Shown here: piece after piece, positions 24,287 through 38,300 of the stretch | Numbering within the stretch: the first letter of the stretch is position 1 | Layout of the letters: every line of letters starts with the position of its first letter | Notes under the pieces: model-generated | What the model was told of the DNA's origin: nothing | Seen by the model: only the letters and a program-made list of their open reading frames with translations | Databases searched by the model: none | Source: Harmothoe impar | Lineage: Eukaryota; Annelida; Polychaeta; Phyllodocida; Polynoidae | Direction: 5' to 3' | Assembly: GCA_947462335.1 (NCBI GenBank) | Contig: OX381704.1 | Location: 48,922,942-48,986,941, forward strand | Length of the DNA: 64,000 nucleotides | Position numbers and translations under genes: made by a program

Positions 24287-26400
24287 CTATAGCATGGGTG
24301 GATATTACGCTTCACAACGGAGGCATTGTCCCTCTAATCCTACAAATCTCCCTTTCACAAGCCTTCTGGTAGGCTGTCACGGCCTGGATAATCACCGATA
24401 ATACGCGTTCTTTTCGGCTCAAAAATAATCAATAGTTTGTTTTAAGGTGAAATTGTTATGCAGTTTGACTATAATAAATTGAGTTGGCAAGTAAACACCC
24501 CTCGTCCCATACTTAAATAGTGTCACAACACTACTATAATTCATATGAAAGTACTACATTTGTACCCGGAATATCAGTATCCAGCTTGTCTGTTTGTGTA
24601 TCAATCAGTATCTCCCCCTTCTTCTCATTTCTCTCTATTTTTATTATAAAGAGCTTAAAATCAATTTTTAGAATATTGCTTGAATGGTTTATTCTATATA
24701 TCATTCAGACTTTAGTCCCAATTACTGTAAATACCAGACTATCTATAGCAACTATTACATGGAGAGATGACATTAATTGTAGGGTTATTTCTCTATGAAA
24801 AATGTAACCTACTTTAGCAATTGCAGACTAGGTTTTAGTACATTAATTATACATATACAATGTTCATGCGTTGGTCGACTTCGTAAATAATAGAAGAGAC
24901 CATGCAGTGTTCGGACTGATACACCGGGTCCCCTCCTAGTGGACCTATAGGGTAATTATTTCTCTTCGTTGATACAATTAGTAGTGGACACATAGCCCAG
25001 AAAATATCGATTCGGATCAATTCATAATCATTAGCACAAACTCCGATATAAATCCAACCATAATTCATGTCTCTATCAACCCCTCAGAATTTTAATACCT
25101 TTTTGATGTTAGGTATAGTTTCTATGTGTGCGTTATTATAGATAGGCCTATAAAAGGTACATGGAACACTTACAGTATGAGTTTCGCTGAGACAATGTCA
25201 GTTTCTTATTGTATATAATATGTAGACTACTGGGCATTTGATAGGGAGTAAAGGTGTAACATGGTCGGTAGATAGTAAAGGTAGTAAGGGGGTGGGGTGC
25301 CCATGACTCATATCTGTCCCTGCGTCATTGCTCTGAAGGACCTCATTTCACATGCTAGTCTCTGTACTATACTGGCATATCGGGCTTCACCCCCCCCCCC
25401 CCCCCAACTCCATCCTTCCCACCTCTCCCCTACCCCCTACCCCATCACCGTGTAATGTAGTAGGCCCTCATCTGGTTATATTCTTCCAGCCTGGAATCTA
25501 TAGATGAGGCTTTTGATGCATTGCCCCAACAACACTGCGCTTTAATTTGAAGGATATAAGGGCTTTAATGAGAGAAAATAAATCATGGCTTTACCTCGAG
25601 CCTTGGCTGCTCTAGAGCGTGAACCTATTTTGATCTGATAAAGGGCCGTCTGATCCAGAGAATTAGATTAGAAATGGCTAGAACTGGTATTCCTCTTATC
25701 ATAAAAGGTTGGGAGCAGGCGGGCACTTTGTAGGAAGTCTTATGGAAAGATAAAGGAGGTCCGTGAATGTAGGGAACTACAGCTAGCACTGGCATTCATA
25801 GTATTCCCATATGGCTTTAGAACACTTCCAATGTTCTATAAACACGCCAGCACACGCAAACAAGTCAATATATCACAGTTGTGGAGAGAAGAAAAAACGA
25901 CTTCAGATAAGACACGGTGGGAAAGGAGGGTGTCAGAATATAAGAGATAACGATTATAAATGTGTATATCAAAGATAAAGAAACGCAGAACACGGTAAGC
26001 TGAAGTATGATGGAGGGAAAGGAGACAAAACGAGGGTAATTATACCCCTGCCATGTCAGGTACAATGATTAATGTTTAAAGTGACATTTTAATATACGGG
26101 TTATGTAGTGGCGATTATACTCTACACTATGAGTTTGAGTTTTAAACATCTTTGTCAATTTTGGAAAAGAATCTATCATACCTGAAGATTTCTTCATTTT
26201 TGAGTCCAAAAAGATATATAATACAAGCATATTATGGCAGGCTTACAATAATAATAGTCACAAGGTAGACTTCTATTCTCATGGCTTTACAATATGTATA
26301 GTAACATGTGGCATGCCTCGTGTTATACACATGAGTTGGATCACACACTACTGGGATTCTGAATAAGATATAGGATAGGTCAGACTCAGCAGAAATGATT
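24287..26400. other. Noncoding stretch with a candidate conserved element
   Basis: No gene was recognised. The part at 25,480-25,760 is repeat-free and rich in homeodomain- and GATA-like words (GCTTTAATGAG, TCTGATAAAGG, AGAATTAGATTAG). It looks like a possible cis-regulatory element. A C-run lies at about 25,389-25,405. Confidence 0.25.
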
Positions 26401-26423
26401 GTGGCACTTTGTCCCTCCAGGAG

Positions 26424-26645
26424 CCCCCCCCCCCCCCCCCCCCCCCACACACACACCCATAACACACCCACTGGAGGTGAGTGATCCGGAGGCCGTGTTT
26501 GGATCCCGCAGTCCGACGTCAGCTCTACATCGGGAGCTGAGCTCAGCCAGGGCTGGGTAAAACCACACACTGGAGTGGGATGTGTGTGTGGGGAGGGGTG
26601 GGGGTTGGGGGTGGGGGGGGGGGTTGGGGGGGGGGTTGGGGGTAT
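26424..26645. repeat. Poly(C)/(CA) tract facing a G-quadruplex-prone G-rich tract
   Basis: A run of about 23 C followed by ACACACAC lies at 26,424-26,456. The opposing G-rich stretch, TGTGTGTG followed by six or more runs of four to twelve G, lies at 26,575-26,645. The two flank about 120 bp of unique sequence. The G-rich strand meets the usual pattern for a G-quadruplex. Confidence 0.8.
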
Positions 26646-26649
26646 AGTT

Positions 26650-29600
26650 GCCAGACATACATCAACACGCAATACTATACTGTGGTAGATTATGCAAAGG
26701 TAGATTCTGACTCATCACGATAGACTAGGAATATAAAAATAATTGAATGATGCTTTTAAAATAATAAAAGTATCTCTCTGTGTATTGGGTCTGTATATTG
26801 AATACCAGTAATGGATCACATTCATCCTGTCTTCACTATGCCTCCATATATAGTTTAGGTCTATACATATTAAAAAAAAGTTTTTATAACCAACCAGAGA
26901 GGAGGACCGCTATACCTTCACTTTTTGAATACCTGCCAACGCGTGGGTGTTTCAAGAGCCAGGTGTGTTCACAAAGTACCTCTTATATCGACCTAGAGTA
27001 GTATCTATATAGTACGTATAAAATATGGAGTGGATGTTGGAAGGAAAAAGTGTAACCAAACATATAGAAAACATACTCCCCCAACCTTCCATATCTAAAG
27101 CACATGTGGTGGTGTGTATACATGCTTCATTGGACCTGTTACATCTAAGAAGTTTCTACGGCCCCTTACTAATATCATAAGTTATGTATACAATAATCCA
27201 TAATAATTATGATACTAAAATATGATATAGACCTACCGGTATAGATTATGATAGAACTAACTGGGACTGTTCTCTGCAGTAGAGTGAAGGTACCGAATTC
27301 CGGACAAAACCTAAAGCTGGACACTCTGCTGTAAAAAGTGATTTGAGTCAGAGAAATGATCAATATAGTTATACTGGTGCCAGATGAGGAAGCAGATGTT
27401 GTTTACAATATCCATTAGAAATAAAAGGTTTAGTTATTGTCGAATATAACGAGACATACGATTGTTATATCGTATCATTGCAAATCAAAGACTCTATATC
27501 ATTATATATGCACAGTTTACTAGAGACATATGGTTGTGTTAGTGTAACTCTTTACATCGTTCACCTCAATTAATAGTGGAGTATGTGAGTAGCCCTGTGT
27601 GATTTACATGCCTAATTCCGAATACCTTATAATAATTTAGTTAATCGTGCCATGATCATGATAATAAACATATTATGTTGCCAATAGCATGCCTATACCC
27701 ATCAAAACACATTCAGCTTCATACCATGTGTATTTACAAAATGTATTACATTAATGAGGATGGTTGCATGGGGATAGAGTAATGAAATAGTGTAACTAAA
27801 TGGGTTCATGTCCTTTCTATAAGTATATGAAGAATTGTAAAGGAAATATCTACAAAAATATGTATGACAAGTGTTGATAAAATGTGTATGAATATAGAAA
27901 CATTATCGACGGCATATGTTGCATACGGGCCCCATGCAATTGACATGTTAATAGTCATGCATTTTATTTGGAGTAAGGATAGCAATAATTACCACATGTA
28001 TCAACACATGTATGCCCACGATATATCGAGAGTTGGAGGTAAATAGAGAATCCGAAAATAATCACCAACTGTCAGATAATTGGGGGTTTTCCTCTCTGTG
28101 TACTAGTATGTCGAAGCTAAGTCTGGGAGAGCGTAGATTCTGTTGCTCTATTTTGATACATTTTTACCTGCTTATTTCGTTTCCTTCGCTGTCTGTATTG
28201 TATCCTTTCTAAACTAAGCACACGTGTTTGCCCTCGTGAGTATACCTGTTTATTCACTTCAGTTTTTGGCCAATGTTTTATTTCAGTATCCCATTTCGAC
28301 TCTCAGAGGTCAAAGGTATACAGGGCAGTAAAAAGAACATACATAGACAGATATTCCGTTCACGTTCTTGTAGTATTCCAAGAATGTTAGATACGTTCTA
28401 TATACAAACTTATAGAAAGAATTTATCATGGACTAGAATTCAACTCTGCGATTCAGGTGGGAATATCTCTCCGGTTTCCGAAATTGTATAGGTATTTCTC
28501 CGATATATTATCCGATTGTGATTACTGGCGATGCAGTTGAGTTTGTTTGAGTTTGGTATATTATACTTGGCTAACGATTCACAGCATGGGGCGCTTTTCA
28601 CATTAACCAAAGACATTATTATGGAAAGTTCTCATGGTCTACTATGCAGCGATTTTGCTTCATAAATCACATTGTGGAATTTTGACTATCACAAGCAAAG
28701 GTTATCTTGGCGTGGGCATGGACATGGACTACATATGCTAATGTATAGCTTTCAACTTCTTCAACGCATGTTTATTGAAGGCCTATGCCAAAGAGGAAAA
28801 GAAGAGGAAAATACAGAAAACTCAATGTGGGCATTATTTGTTGAAAGGGTAATTTAGAAAGCCATTGTCGGAGGGCACAGAAACCGCCGAAAGGATTACT
28901 TGTTAATACAAGTGTTTCTGACGTTTATTGTCCCACCCAACATGGTCAGCACAAAGCGAATCTCGCGTGATATCACGACAACCTGCGAGACTTGAAAGCT
29001 TGGCCACCAACCCGAAGCTGGGGCTGGGATCCCCATCCGGGCATTCGAATCAACTAGGGACAGCCATTTTGGACTGGGGGTCGCGTTATATTTTGGGCGG
29101 CGATGACATATGTGATAAACTGGGCCTCATTCAAAATTAATAGGTCAAGTGGACGCTTCGGTCCGAACCTTTTTGTAGGTTAGTGAATAAGTTAAAGGGC
29201 CCCCTGACAATATCCGGCCTCTAATTATGGCTGGGCAGGCGAGCTGACAACGGGGTGGCCACGGGAGGCACATTGATAAATGCCACGACATGCAGATATG
29301 ATGGCAATCGCAGATGATAAAGTGAGCTGGTAGTGAGCTGGTAGGATCTGATGGGGGCGTGGGTGGGGCAGGGGGTGAGTCCCCCTCCCCCACCTATCCC
29401 ATAGGTTCAGTTCACTTGATCGGATCAGTTATAATTATATGAAAAGTAGTTATATTCACGCAGTCATGTTGTTTCTGATATTGTCAATGACATCTGTTGC
29501 CACAAAAATCACAACAGCTCCCTAAATCATAACAGATTCCAAAATTGCCGAATTTTCTAGCATAACTGATTGCATAGTGGGATTTAATTAAATTTATATG

Positions 29601-30175
29601 CCACTCTTCTCTTCCCGACTGCATTTCTATTAGCATCGATCTATCTCTGTCACTGAAACTATAGCGTGATATGGGACTATTTTTCATTGTATCGTTATCG
29701 GCTATACAGTATGTGGTTATATGATTATGTGATCAATGACATCAATATAAGATAAGGCATCCCCAATGATTACATATTACATAGACAGATCCATCACATG
29801 TCTTTGATAAAGAGGCCTGGATGTACTTATGAGATCAAATACAATGTTTTGCGTTTCTTATCTTGGCTATACAATTTAAATTTATTTAAATGAAGAGCTT
29901 ACACATTTTCCAACACACTTATCACGTTGGCAGCCTTTGGGAAACTTTTGAATAAAATAAATCTCAATAATAAAGTGTAGATAAATGCAGGCAATGATCC
30001 TAAACACTGAACAAAGAGCTAAAACTTCAGGCTGAATAGAAGCTGGTCAAAATCCCTGCCAATTCCATCGCTTGTCATGTTTATTAATCACTGTCAGCAA
30101 TTTCTAAAGAAACAGAAGTACAAAAAGTACAATCATGCACTTTCCCTTTCACCCACGTATATCGTGTTACACTTG
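26650..30175. other. Noncoding stretch with the best candidate regulatory module (28,640-29,380)
   Basis: No exon was recognised. The part at 28,640-29,380 is free of repeats and has a higher GC content than its surroundings. It carries many words typical of animal enhancers: GTTAATACAAG, CAAAATTAATAGGTCA, TCTAATTATGGC, CATTGATAAATG and AGATGATAAAG. Short open frames there are not protein-like. The rest is AT-rich. Confidence 0.3.
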
Positions 30176-30179
30176 GTAT

Positions 30180-31464
30180 GGGGTCATCCATAAATGACGT
30201 CACACTAATTTGGGCCATTTTCAAGACCCACCCACCCCCCTGTCACACTTTGTCACACATCAGCCAACACCCCCTTGAAAATTATGTCACAAGTGCTCAG
30301 ACACCCCCCCCCCATGCATAAGTAAGGTATCGTATCAGAGTTCTACTATAGAAGATCATACATGGGTTATGATTGGGCTAAGCAATAGAATATCATGTGT
30401 TGAATATATTCTTAACCAAGTGCTTGCTCAAAAAGGTTTATTACAGATTAATTGTTACTTAAATGGATTTCTATCACGCTGGTCAAATATTACACCCAAA
30501 GAGTGCACCCAGACTTTCGCATTGGCCCAATCTTGTGAGACACAGCCATCAGTCAAATTATGCAAGTCTTTCTAAATGGGTGATCGATTTTGCTGTGATA
30601 GCATATATGCACTAGAACACTGTTAAAAGTGACAATAACATATTCACATGAGTATTCATGAGTTTAGTGAGTGGTCATTATTGAACAACAGTGGGGGGGT
30701 AGGTAGATTTTCGCACACGCGGAAATCTTCCCCCCCCCCGCCTTGAGACCTCTAGAAGGGGATGAATAATGACCATTCTCTTAGTAGTAATCTATTAATC
30801 TAAAGTCCATGACATTCCACCCTAGTATTAATTTTATGGCTCAGCGATCCTCAATTCATGGATCCCTAACAGTGTTGACAGGAACAACAGGTGTGCTACT
30901 GTTATCCTGTGACTTCTCAGGTTTTAGGATACCAGTAACACATGTCTTTGTATCCGAAGTGACTAATTGATTGGATGCCAATTACAATCAACATTCCTTC
31001 CACATTATTTTGGATAGCTTATTGTGTACATTAGGACATGCAAAGTCACAGGTCCAATGGCTATCAATAATGATATACCTTCAAAAGAATTTCCAAGGGA
31101 TGCAGGCTGTTATGTTTTAGACGATGGATGGTACTTACAAACTACCAGATGGATGTACGCCTGGATTGTGATTGAGACACAAATAACACAGGCTTGTATA
31201 ACATGTAAACATGGTGGCTGACTTACTCCAGAATTGACACTAATTGAAGCCAATAAAATTAGCTCATAGAATCTCCAATCTGCAAAAAGCTTAACCTAAG
31301 GCTGTTTTATTTAAGCTTTATGTTATAAAATAGGTTTTATTTGTATTTTCAAAAGTGTGACGTCACACTGGGCTTGACACCCCCCCACCCCCTGTCACAC
31401 TTTGTCACACTCTGACCAACACCCACCCACCCCCTCCAGTGTGACGTCATTTATGGATGGCCCC
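30180..31464. mobile_element. Non-autonomous DNA transposon with GGGGYCATCCATAAATGACG ends
   Basis: The left end GGGGTCATCCATAAATGACG and the right end are inverted repeats over 26 bp with one mismatch, both running into GTCACAC. TAT flanks both sides (30,177-30,179 and 31,465-31,467), suggesting a 3-bp target duplication. The subterminal segment CCCCTGTCACACTTTGTCAC occurs at both ends in the same orientation. No transposase frame is present. A palindromic segment at 30,660-30,795 may be a further nested element. Confidence 0.65.
30660..30795. mobile_element. Palindromic insert within the larger transposon
   Basis: GAGTGGTCATTATTGAAC followed by a G-run and GATTTTCGC faces its inverse, GCGGAAATC, a C-run and GAATAATGACCATTCTC. 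A related segment (AGAGTGATTATTTTTTAACAAC plus G-run) occurs at about 41,430-41,545, so this is a small dispersed family. Confidence 0.4.
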
Positions 31465-32127
31465 TATCATGTTCTTAACAAAGGCCATACATGCCATGTG
31501 CACATCATTATTGTTGTAGCAACTTTGACAATGGTCCCTGTTTTCATATAACCTCAAATCAGTTTACGCCAGTTTCTTATTACCTCTACATTTCCTTGAC
31601 ATACAATACCCTACAAGAACATATATCACTGTACTAATTCACCGCATGTATTGCTCTAATGACCTGACCTTTAAATATGCATAAAAAGACCCATCTGGGA
31701 GGGAATTAATAACTAATAAGTTTGTGTTCTGACCTTTAAAAGAAGTTATCATAAGCTAAGAAATTCCTGGTGGTTTATCAGAATCGTTTTTTCAAGCATA
31801 GGTTCATAAAACTAACTGGAAATGGTAGATAAGCTTTAAATGCAGTGCTTCCTATAGTAAATGGTGATGATGTGAACAATTGTTTTGTTGATAAAATAAT
31901 CAAATAAAATGTGATTTTTTAGTCCAAATTTTGTTCTAGAAGGAAATTTTAGGTATAAGGAAAAGGATAATTTTTTTTCCATTTTCGTGTAATACAATGG
32001 TTTCCATGGAAACCAAAAATATGTGCTCATTTTCCTTTTTTGCACTCTCTTGCAATTCTGGTGCCCCCTAGCGGCCAAAACCTGAGCTATAAAACCCCCG
32101 TAGATGGATCTTTTAGCTTGTTGGGTC

Positions 32128-35100
32128 ATAGACTGGAGGCAGAATTTTGGAATTTCACTACATGAGGAACGGAATGTTAGAGGGTGGCATCCATGCCAGA
32201 CTTGTAGTATGACCTGTACTGATCAGGTTAAGGGTGGATGCCACGTGCAGAAATCGTTTTTCTTTGAAATAGGGCTCGATAATGGCAGCCATTACCGAAA
32301 ATCATGATTTTGGCCATATCTTGGTGAGAAATGATGGTATTCAGTAGTTTAAGGTGTCTAAATCCACATTCTCAGGGTTTAGGAATACTATGGGAGCATC
32401 AAATTTTCTTTTCCATGCTTATATCATACTCTACCGGGGTAGCCATTACCGAGAATTATAATTTTGGCTATATCTGATATATGATGATATTGAGTCATTT
32501 AATGAGTCTAAATCCACATTTTCAGGGTCTAGGAATAGTATGGAAGCATTAGATTACCTTCCCTATGCATATATTTTGTACCTGAATGGGGTAGCCATTA
32601 CCAAAGTTTACGGTTTTGGCCATATTTTTGCAAATATGGACTATAGACACTCTTTTGGCATGGCTGCATCCTACTTTTCAGGGTCTAGGAACACAATGGT
32701 GGCATCACTTTAGTTCTCTCATGCCTACCTTGGCTATTGCAGCCTTAACAATAATAAAATGTCAAAAAATTGTTTTACATTTGATTGGTTTCATCATACA
32801 AAATACCCTTTAACCCTTTCCACCCGGTATTGCACAAAATTGCATTGAGTTACAAGAAATCCAGTGGTGAAGGGGTTGAATAAGCCATAGCATGGATATA
32901 TAGAGCTGATAAGATATATTTTCATATGGCTCTAAGCCTTGAAATCCAGTAAAAACCTTGTTCATTACAATCCATATATCAGAGTTTGTATCTAGGATAT
33001 AGTATTTCCACAGTAATTTCAGCCCACTGAGTCTGTTGCACATATATTGTATCCTTCCCAGGATAGATATCAACCATTCTTAATAGCATGTGGGGGTGCA
33101 AGATGACAAATTCAGGGCGAGAATGTACATAAAATTATTGGATTCAGCAATTATCAAATATATGGAACTCCTCATCTGTAATTTTCATACTTTGAATGGG
33201 TAAAAACCTTATCTATGTGTAGCTTTGAGCAGCCTGTTTTCAAACACATGCTTTGTTAACTGAGAAAAAGTGGCTTTTGGTATCTGGTAGATAGATTTAT
33301 AAACAAATACCAATGCCTATTGATACTGTCTCTGACATATTTCACAAGTGGTCATGGGGGCTGGGGCCATATCCCATTAAGCCACAGGCTGACTAGGATA
33401 TGCCCCTGCCATCACAAGTGAAATAGGTAAGAGGCGGTATCAACCGGCATTTGCATTCATGTTTATCTTTTATCTGAAGCCATTAAATGAAGGAAAGTTT
33501 TCCATGGAATACAGCCACATTGTATTCAATGGGGGGACATTGAATATGGGCCTCCAAAAGTAGCCTGTTCAATGATGATCTTTGACCACTGTCCATTCAC
33601 ATAGCTACATATAAGTTAAAAATTGGCCTGGGGAAACATATATATCCCAAACAACCAATAAGGACAGGCATCATGGGACTCTGTATTCCCTGTTGTGGGC
33701 TAACTGCATATGCATGTTTAAATACCCAAAGAAACAATAATCAATCAATCTATCACAAAGCAACTAATGAATTACTTAATCACCAGGTATGGAACCATGG
33801 GGCATCTGAGTATACCTAAAATGGATGGTCACTCTATACCCCCGGACATGATTGACATGAGCAAGGTTACCAGCTCTGCCCTGTATGATCTGGATTGATC
33901 AAGTCTCTATGATATCAGGCTGTAGAGGAAGGAAGCATGGGTTTGCATCCCTAATTTGGTGAAACACTTTTCACCTGGTACCTTTAAAACCTGTTGGGAC
34001 AAACTTCAAACTGGACATCCCACGGCATTTAACACATGTAACCCAGACTAAAGAGCAGATATATTTAGTATGATGTTCAGTAAGTAGAGGTGAATAGAAA
34101 GCACTAGTACTTGACCCAGATCCACTAGGATAGTCTGACTTCACAAATTACAGTTTCAGGCCATGTCTAATAGGGAAGGTTAAATTTGTTATAGGGTCTG
34201 TTCCTTTTTATGGGGAGGGGGCAGAATTAATTTAGCTCATCTACCCAAACCTGTTGCTTTGGCCTCATATTTACTATGCAACTGATCAGTATCAACTAAC
34301 CATTAGCTAGTATACATTGACCATTTAATGTTAAGAGAACATAAATCATGCTACCATTCACTCATAGTTGAGAGAACACAGAAATCAGGATAGCAATACT
34401 ATATTGTGCCAGGAAAGTCCAGGGAGATCCAGTAAATTAGGTCATTGTTTGGAATATGATATATAATGTATGCCTCAGAGAAAATAAATTATGCTCCAAT
34501 TGTGTCCTTATATACCCTGAGAATGTGGGTTTAGCAACTTCAAATAGGAGTATCATCATTTGTGACATGATCTGCGGGAAAGACCCTTAGTGCAAAGTAT
34601 CCCATTACATCTCACAAGTTTTATTGGCAAGTTATGGCAAATAGAGTGAATTTCTGAAACAGCTACCCCAATAGGGTGCAATGTAAGTATTGGGAAGGTA
34701 ATCCAATCCTTCAAAGTATTCCTAGACCCTGACAATGTGGCTTTAGACTCATTAAATGACTCAATATCATCATTTTTCACCAGATATGGCCAGAATCATG
34801 AATTTTGGTAATGGCTACCCCATTAAGGTACATATTATGTGCATGGAGGAGGTAGGCCTAATCTAATGCTTCCATAGTATTCCTAGACCCTGAAAATGTG
34901 GATTAAGACTCATTATATGACTTAATATCATTTTTTCTCACCAAGATATAGCCAAAATTGTAATTCTCGGTAATGGCTACCCCGGTAGAGTATGATATAA
35001 TCATGGAAAAGAAAATGTGATGCTCCCATAGTATTCCTAGACCCTGATAATGTGGATTTAGACACCTTTAACTACTGAATACCATCATTTCTCACCAAGA

Positions 35101-35301
35101 TATGGCCAAAATCATGATTTTCGGTAATGGCTGCCATTATCGAGCCCTATTTCATAGAAAAACGATTTCTGCACGTGGCATCCACCCTAAACCTGGTCAG
35201 TACAGGTCATACTTTAAGTCTGGCATGGATGCCACCCTCTAACATTCCGTTCCTCATAAAGTGATTTCTAGAGCTCTTTTGGAATTCAGCCTCCAGTCTA
35301 T
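32128..35301. mobile_element. 3.2-kb foldback element with tandem units in both arms
   Basis: The left arm, about 32,128-32,720, and the right arm, about 34,500-35,301, are inverted copies that begin ATAGACTGGAGGC. The distal about 190 bp is single-copy within each arm. Each arm then holds units of about 155 bp containing GGTAGCCATTACCGA, TTTTGGCCATATCTTGG and CAGGGTCTAGGAATA. The left arm has about three units and the right about four. The central 1.8 kb (32,720-34,500) is unrelated AT-rich sequence without coding frames. The structure matches the foldback class of DNA transposons. No target duplication was clear. Confidence 0.7.
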
Positions 35302-38300
35302 CACATCTCAACTATAGGATCACTTATGACTCGTGCTAATTATTATACCCAGTTATATCAGAAAACTGCAAAACTTTTTATAGGAATTATGGATGGAAAT
35401 ACTTGACTAAATAGAAGTAATACACCGTAAACGCTTTTGTGTGTAGATATCATATAAAGTTTAGATTTTACTAGCATTGACAATTCCCAGTTGATTTCAT
35501 TGGCAGATCGTGATTGTATTTCGTGGGATACGTCAATAGTACAATAGAAATGTACATATATTGACACCATGTATGTATAGGAGCTTCCAGCAGGCAGGAT
35601 TGGCCGGCCAGACGTATTCAATGAATGTACTTGAAAGGCACACTTATATCAATAGGCAAAAGGCTAATATGCTAGAGTTCACTGCACTTGGAACGTTTAT
35701 AGTGCATGATCGTTATCACAAAACTACTGTTGGCAGCACTCTATCTCGGTTCTATTCCTTTGTCGCCATCGGTGGCATTTCTTTGTTCCTATATATACAC
35801 CTTGGGACGCCCTTGTATAAATGATAAATTGGCTGTAAATCAACTGAATCACAAATGGTGTATTGCTCTTGGCAGTAGTGAGGAATCCTGGATCCAGAAC
35901 AGAATATATTCCTTACTTAATTAAAATAAGGATAACTTGTCTCATTAGTTGAAGTAACAAACAAAGAAGTAAGCCATTGAAGAATCAACAGGTGTTTGCT
36001 TTGTCGCATTGCTTAATCTTGTATATTATGTCCCAGTGTGCATTATCACTGGTGTAAAAGTATTTCCACCAGGAATAAGAACTGTTTGTTAAATAGCAAG
36101 TTCGTTCTGAAAATAATCTTTATAGCGAACGTTAACAAAAGACGTTTATGGGTTTAGTGACGAATAGTGGCATGGCGATGGGGTGGGAGAGGGGTCTGAG
36201 GGTCTGTGTGACAACACCTTTTCTAGAACTATAATGTCAGCATAGATAACTCTCTACCTATAAGTCACAACAACCAGTTGGGTTGTAAGAAATTGCCCTC
36301 TGATGGAGTGGTATTGGACAGCCCTTAAACACTTATGAATTATCAGAATAAATATATCCTTATATGAGCTGTCGACAGCATATTCGGGCTTTATAAATGT
36401 ACTTTCATAGATATTGCATAGTAGTCTACACTAACAGTACAGTTATCAATACAAAACTGACTACTAGTATAATGTGAAATGATATTCCAGGTCCCAATAC
36501 TGACTGTGTTGTGTATGTGATCAATAATGGGGTTAAGTAGCACAGGTTGACTGACCTCTCAACGTTGCCCTTTGTACGGCTGAGGTCAGCATTTCTCCTC
36601 ACAAATCCTTGCCTTTGTACTCATTGAGTATATTTGTGATAGCCCTGTAAAATAAACCCATATTCTCTTCAAAATCTATGAATGCCTAACATCAGGGCGA
36701 CCTTACCTTGGCAGCTTGATGCCAAGATACCTTAGCCCGCATCAAATATCAGCCTGGGAGAGCCTGCAAGTGTGATACCCTTTTTGTCTCATATGTTGAC
36801 ATAATATATACCACGATTCGTACGTGAATTATGTTAAATAAACGAGTTCGTTTAGAGCTCATTGAAACAAAAAATAGCTAAGAGTAAGTCTCAAGTACAG
36901 GTAGGCTTGATACATGGATGTTAATTGAGATTTATTCACTCCATGCAGCTCAAATGGTCCGCCTCATGTATTATGTAGAAACCATTGGAATCCACACCAG
37001 TGTAAAGTGACCCCAAGGGGTGACCCACGTGGGCGTGTAGACATGTGTGCATAAAGTATCCAAGCTGCAAACACAAAACATCATGCATAATTAGAAAGGC
37101 TGGTGAATGAATGGCAGGCAAACCAGATTATAGATGTTGTGCACTATTTGAAGTACAACAACATCAAACCAGGAGCTGGTGCACCAATGCTGTCACGTCG
37201 ATGAGAGTTGTTGACACATTGATCTGTGCAGCTGGTTGCTGCTGCAGTGCCCTGAGGCCAGTCGATGAGCTGTTATTATTGTTCCGTCCTCAGGTCGTGA
37301 CCACAGAGTTCTCAGCTGAACTGTCCTGCCTGGCACCTCCCCAAGTGGAGCTGCTCACCTCCCCAAGTGGAGCTGCTCGGAGCTGCTCGGGGCTACCGTC
37401 ACAGAGGTCACATTGATCTCTACAGATCGAACACCAACTACCCTGAGCTGACACAGGCATCCTCGTGTCACCTGCAGTTTTTCCCAACTCAGGCCTTACC
37501 CAGAACCCTACTGCACTAAGGTCAGAGCACCGCGGTTCGCTTTCAGTTATAGCTAGTAAGACGGTTTAGGGTTGGGAAGGTCAGCTTAGTATCTTATAAC
37601 ACATATTTGATTTAGAATGTCTCCTATGTTAGACCCTCTCTGCATGATAATTGTCTTTAGAATTGTCAAAAGTAAGTTATGCACTGTCCTATGTTTACTA
37701 GTGACAGTCAGGTTCAGGTCAATGACTCATACTATGATATAAGAATTGGATTTCTCCTTGCCCTTTCATTGGTAGGACGTTTAGAGTCCTCAGATTTGAA
37801 ATAGTTAGGTCTACGCAGTGGGTTTGGACGTAGGGAATAAAAGAGTATGATTTAAGTTGCTGAATAAAAGATTATGATTTATGTTGCTGTCCATAGCAGG
37901 ACATGTATTGTTTGGAACAGGGACCACCATTCATTTTTTGTGGTTAAATAAACGCTCAATATGTACTACCCATTTCACTCCCATGCAGGTCTGTCCCTCT
38001 ATGTGCTGGGCTGTTAGTGGCCACACCACAACCTGGAAGCACCTGGGCCCCCATACTGGAGGATCCCACCTCCACATACCTGTCTGCCCATCCTCTCCCG
38101 GTGCGTGTCTCCCAGCGCCCAGGTACGCCCTGTTCGCATGTGCTGGGGTCATTAAGGGGCCCCCAGATAAAATCGATGCCACCCGCTACCTCCCCTATGG
38201 TGTAATTGATCAACTCTAAACTCTGCTGTGAAATGACGGTAATAGGCGCACATTAGATGGGGTGCGAGTTGAAGCTGGGGGTAGAGCAGACGCACAGTGG

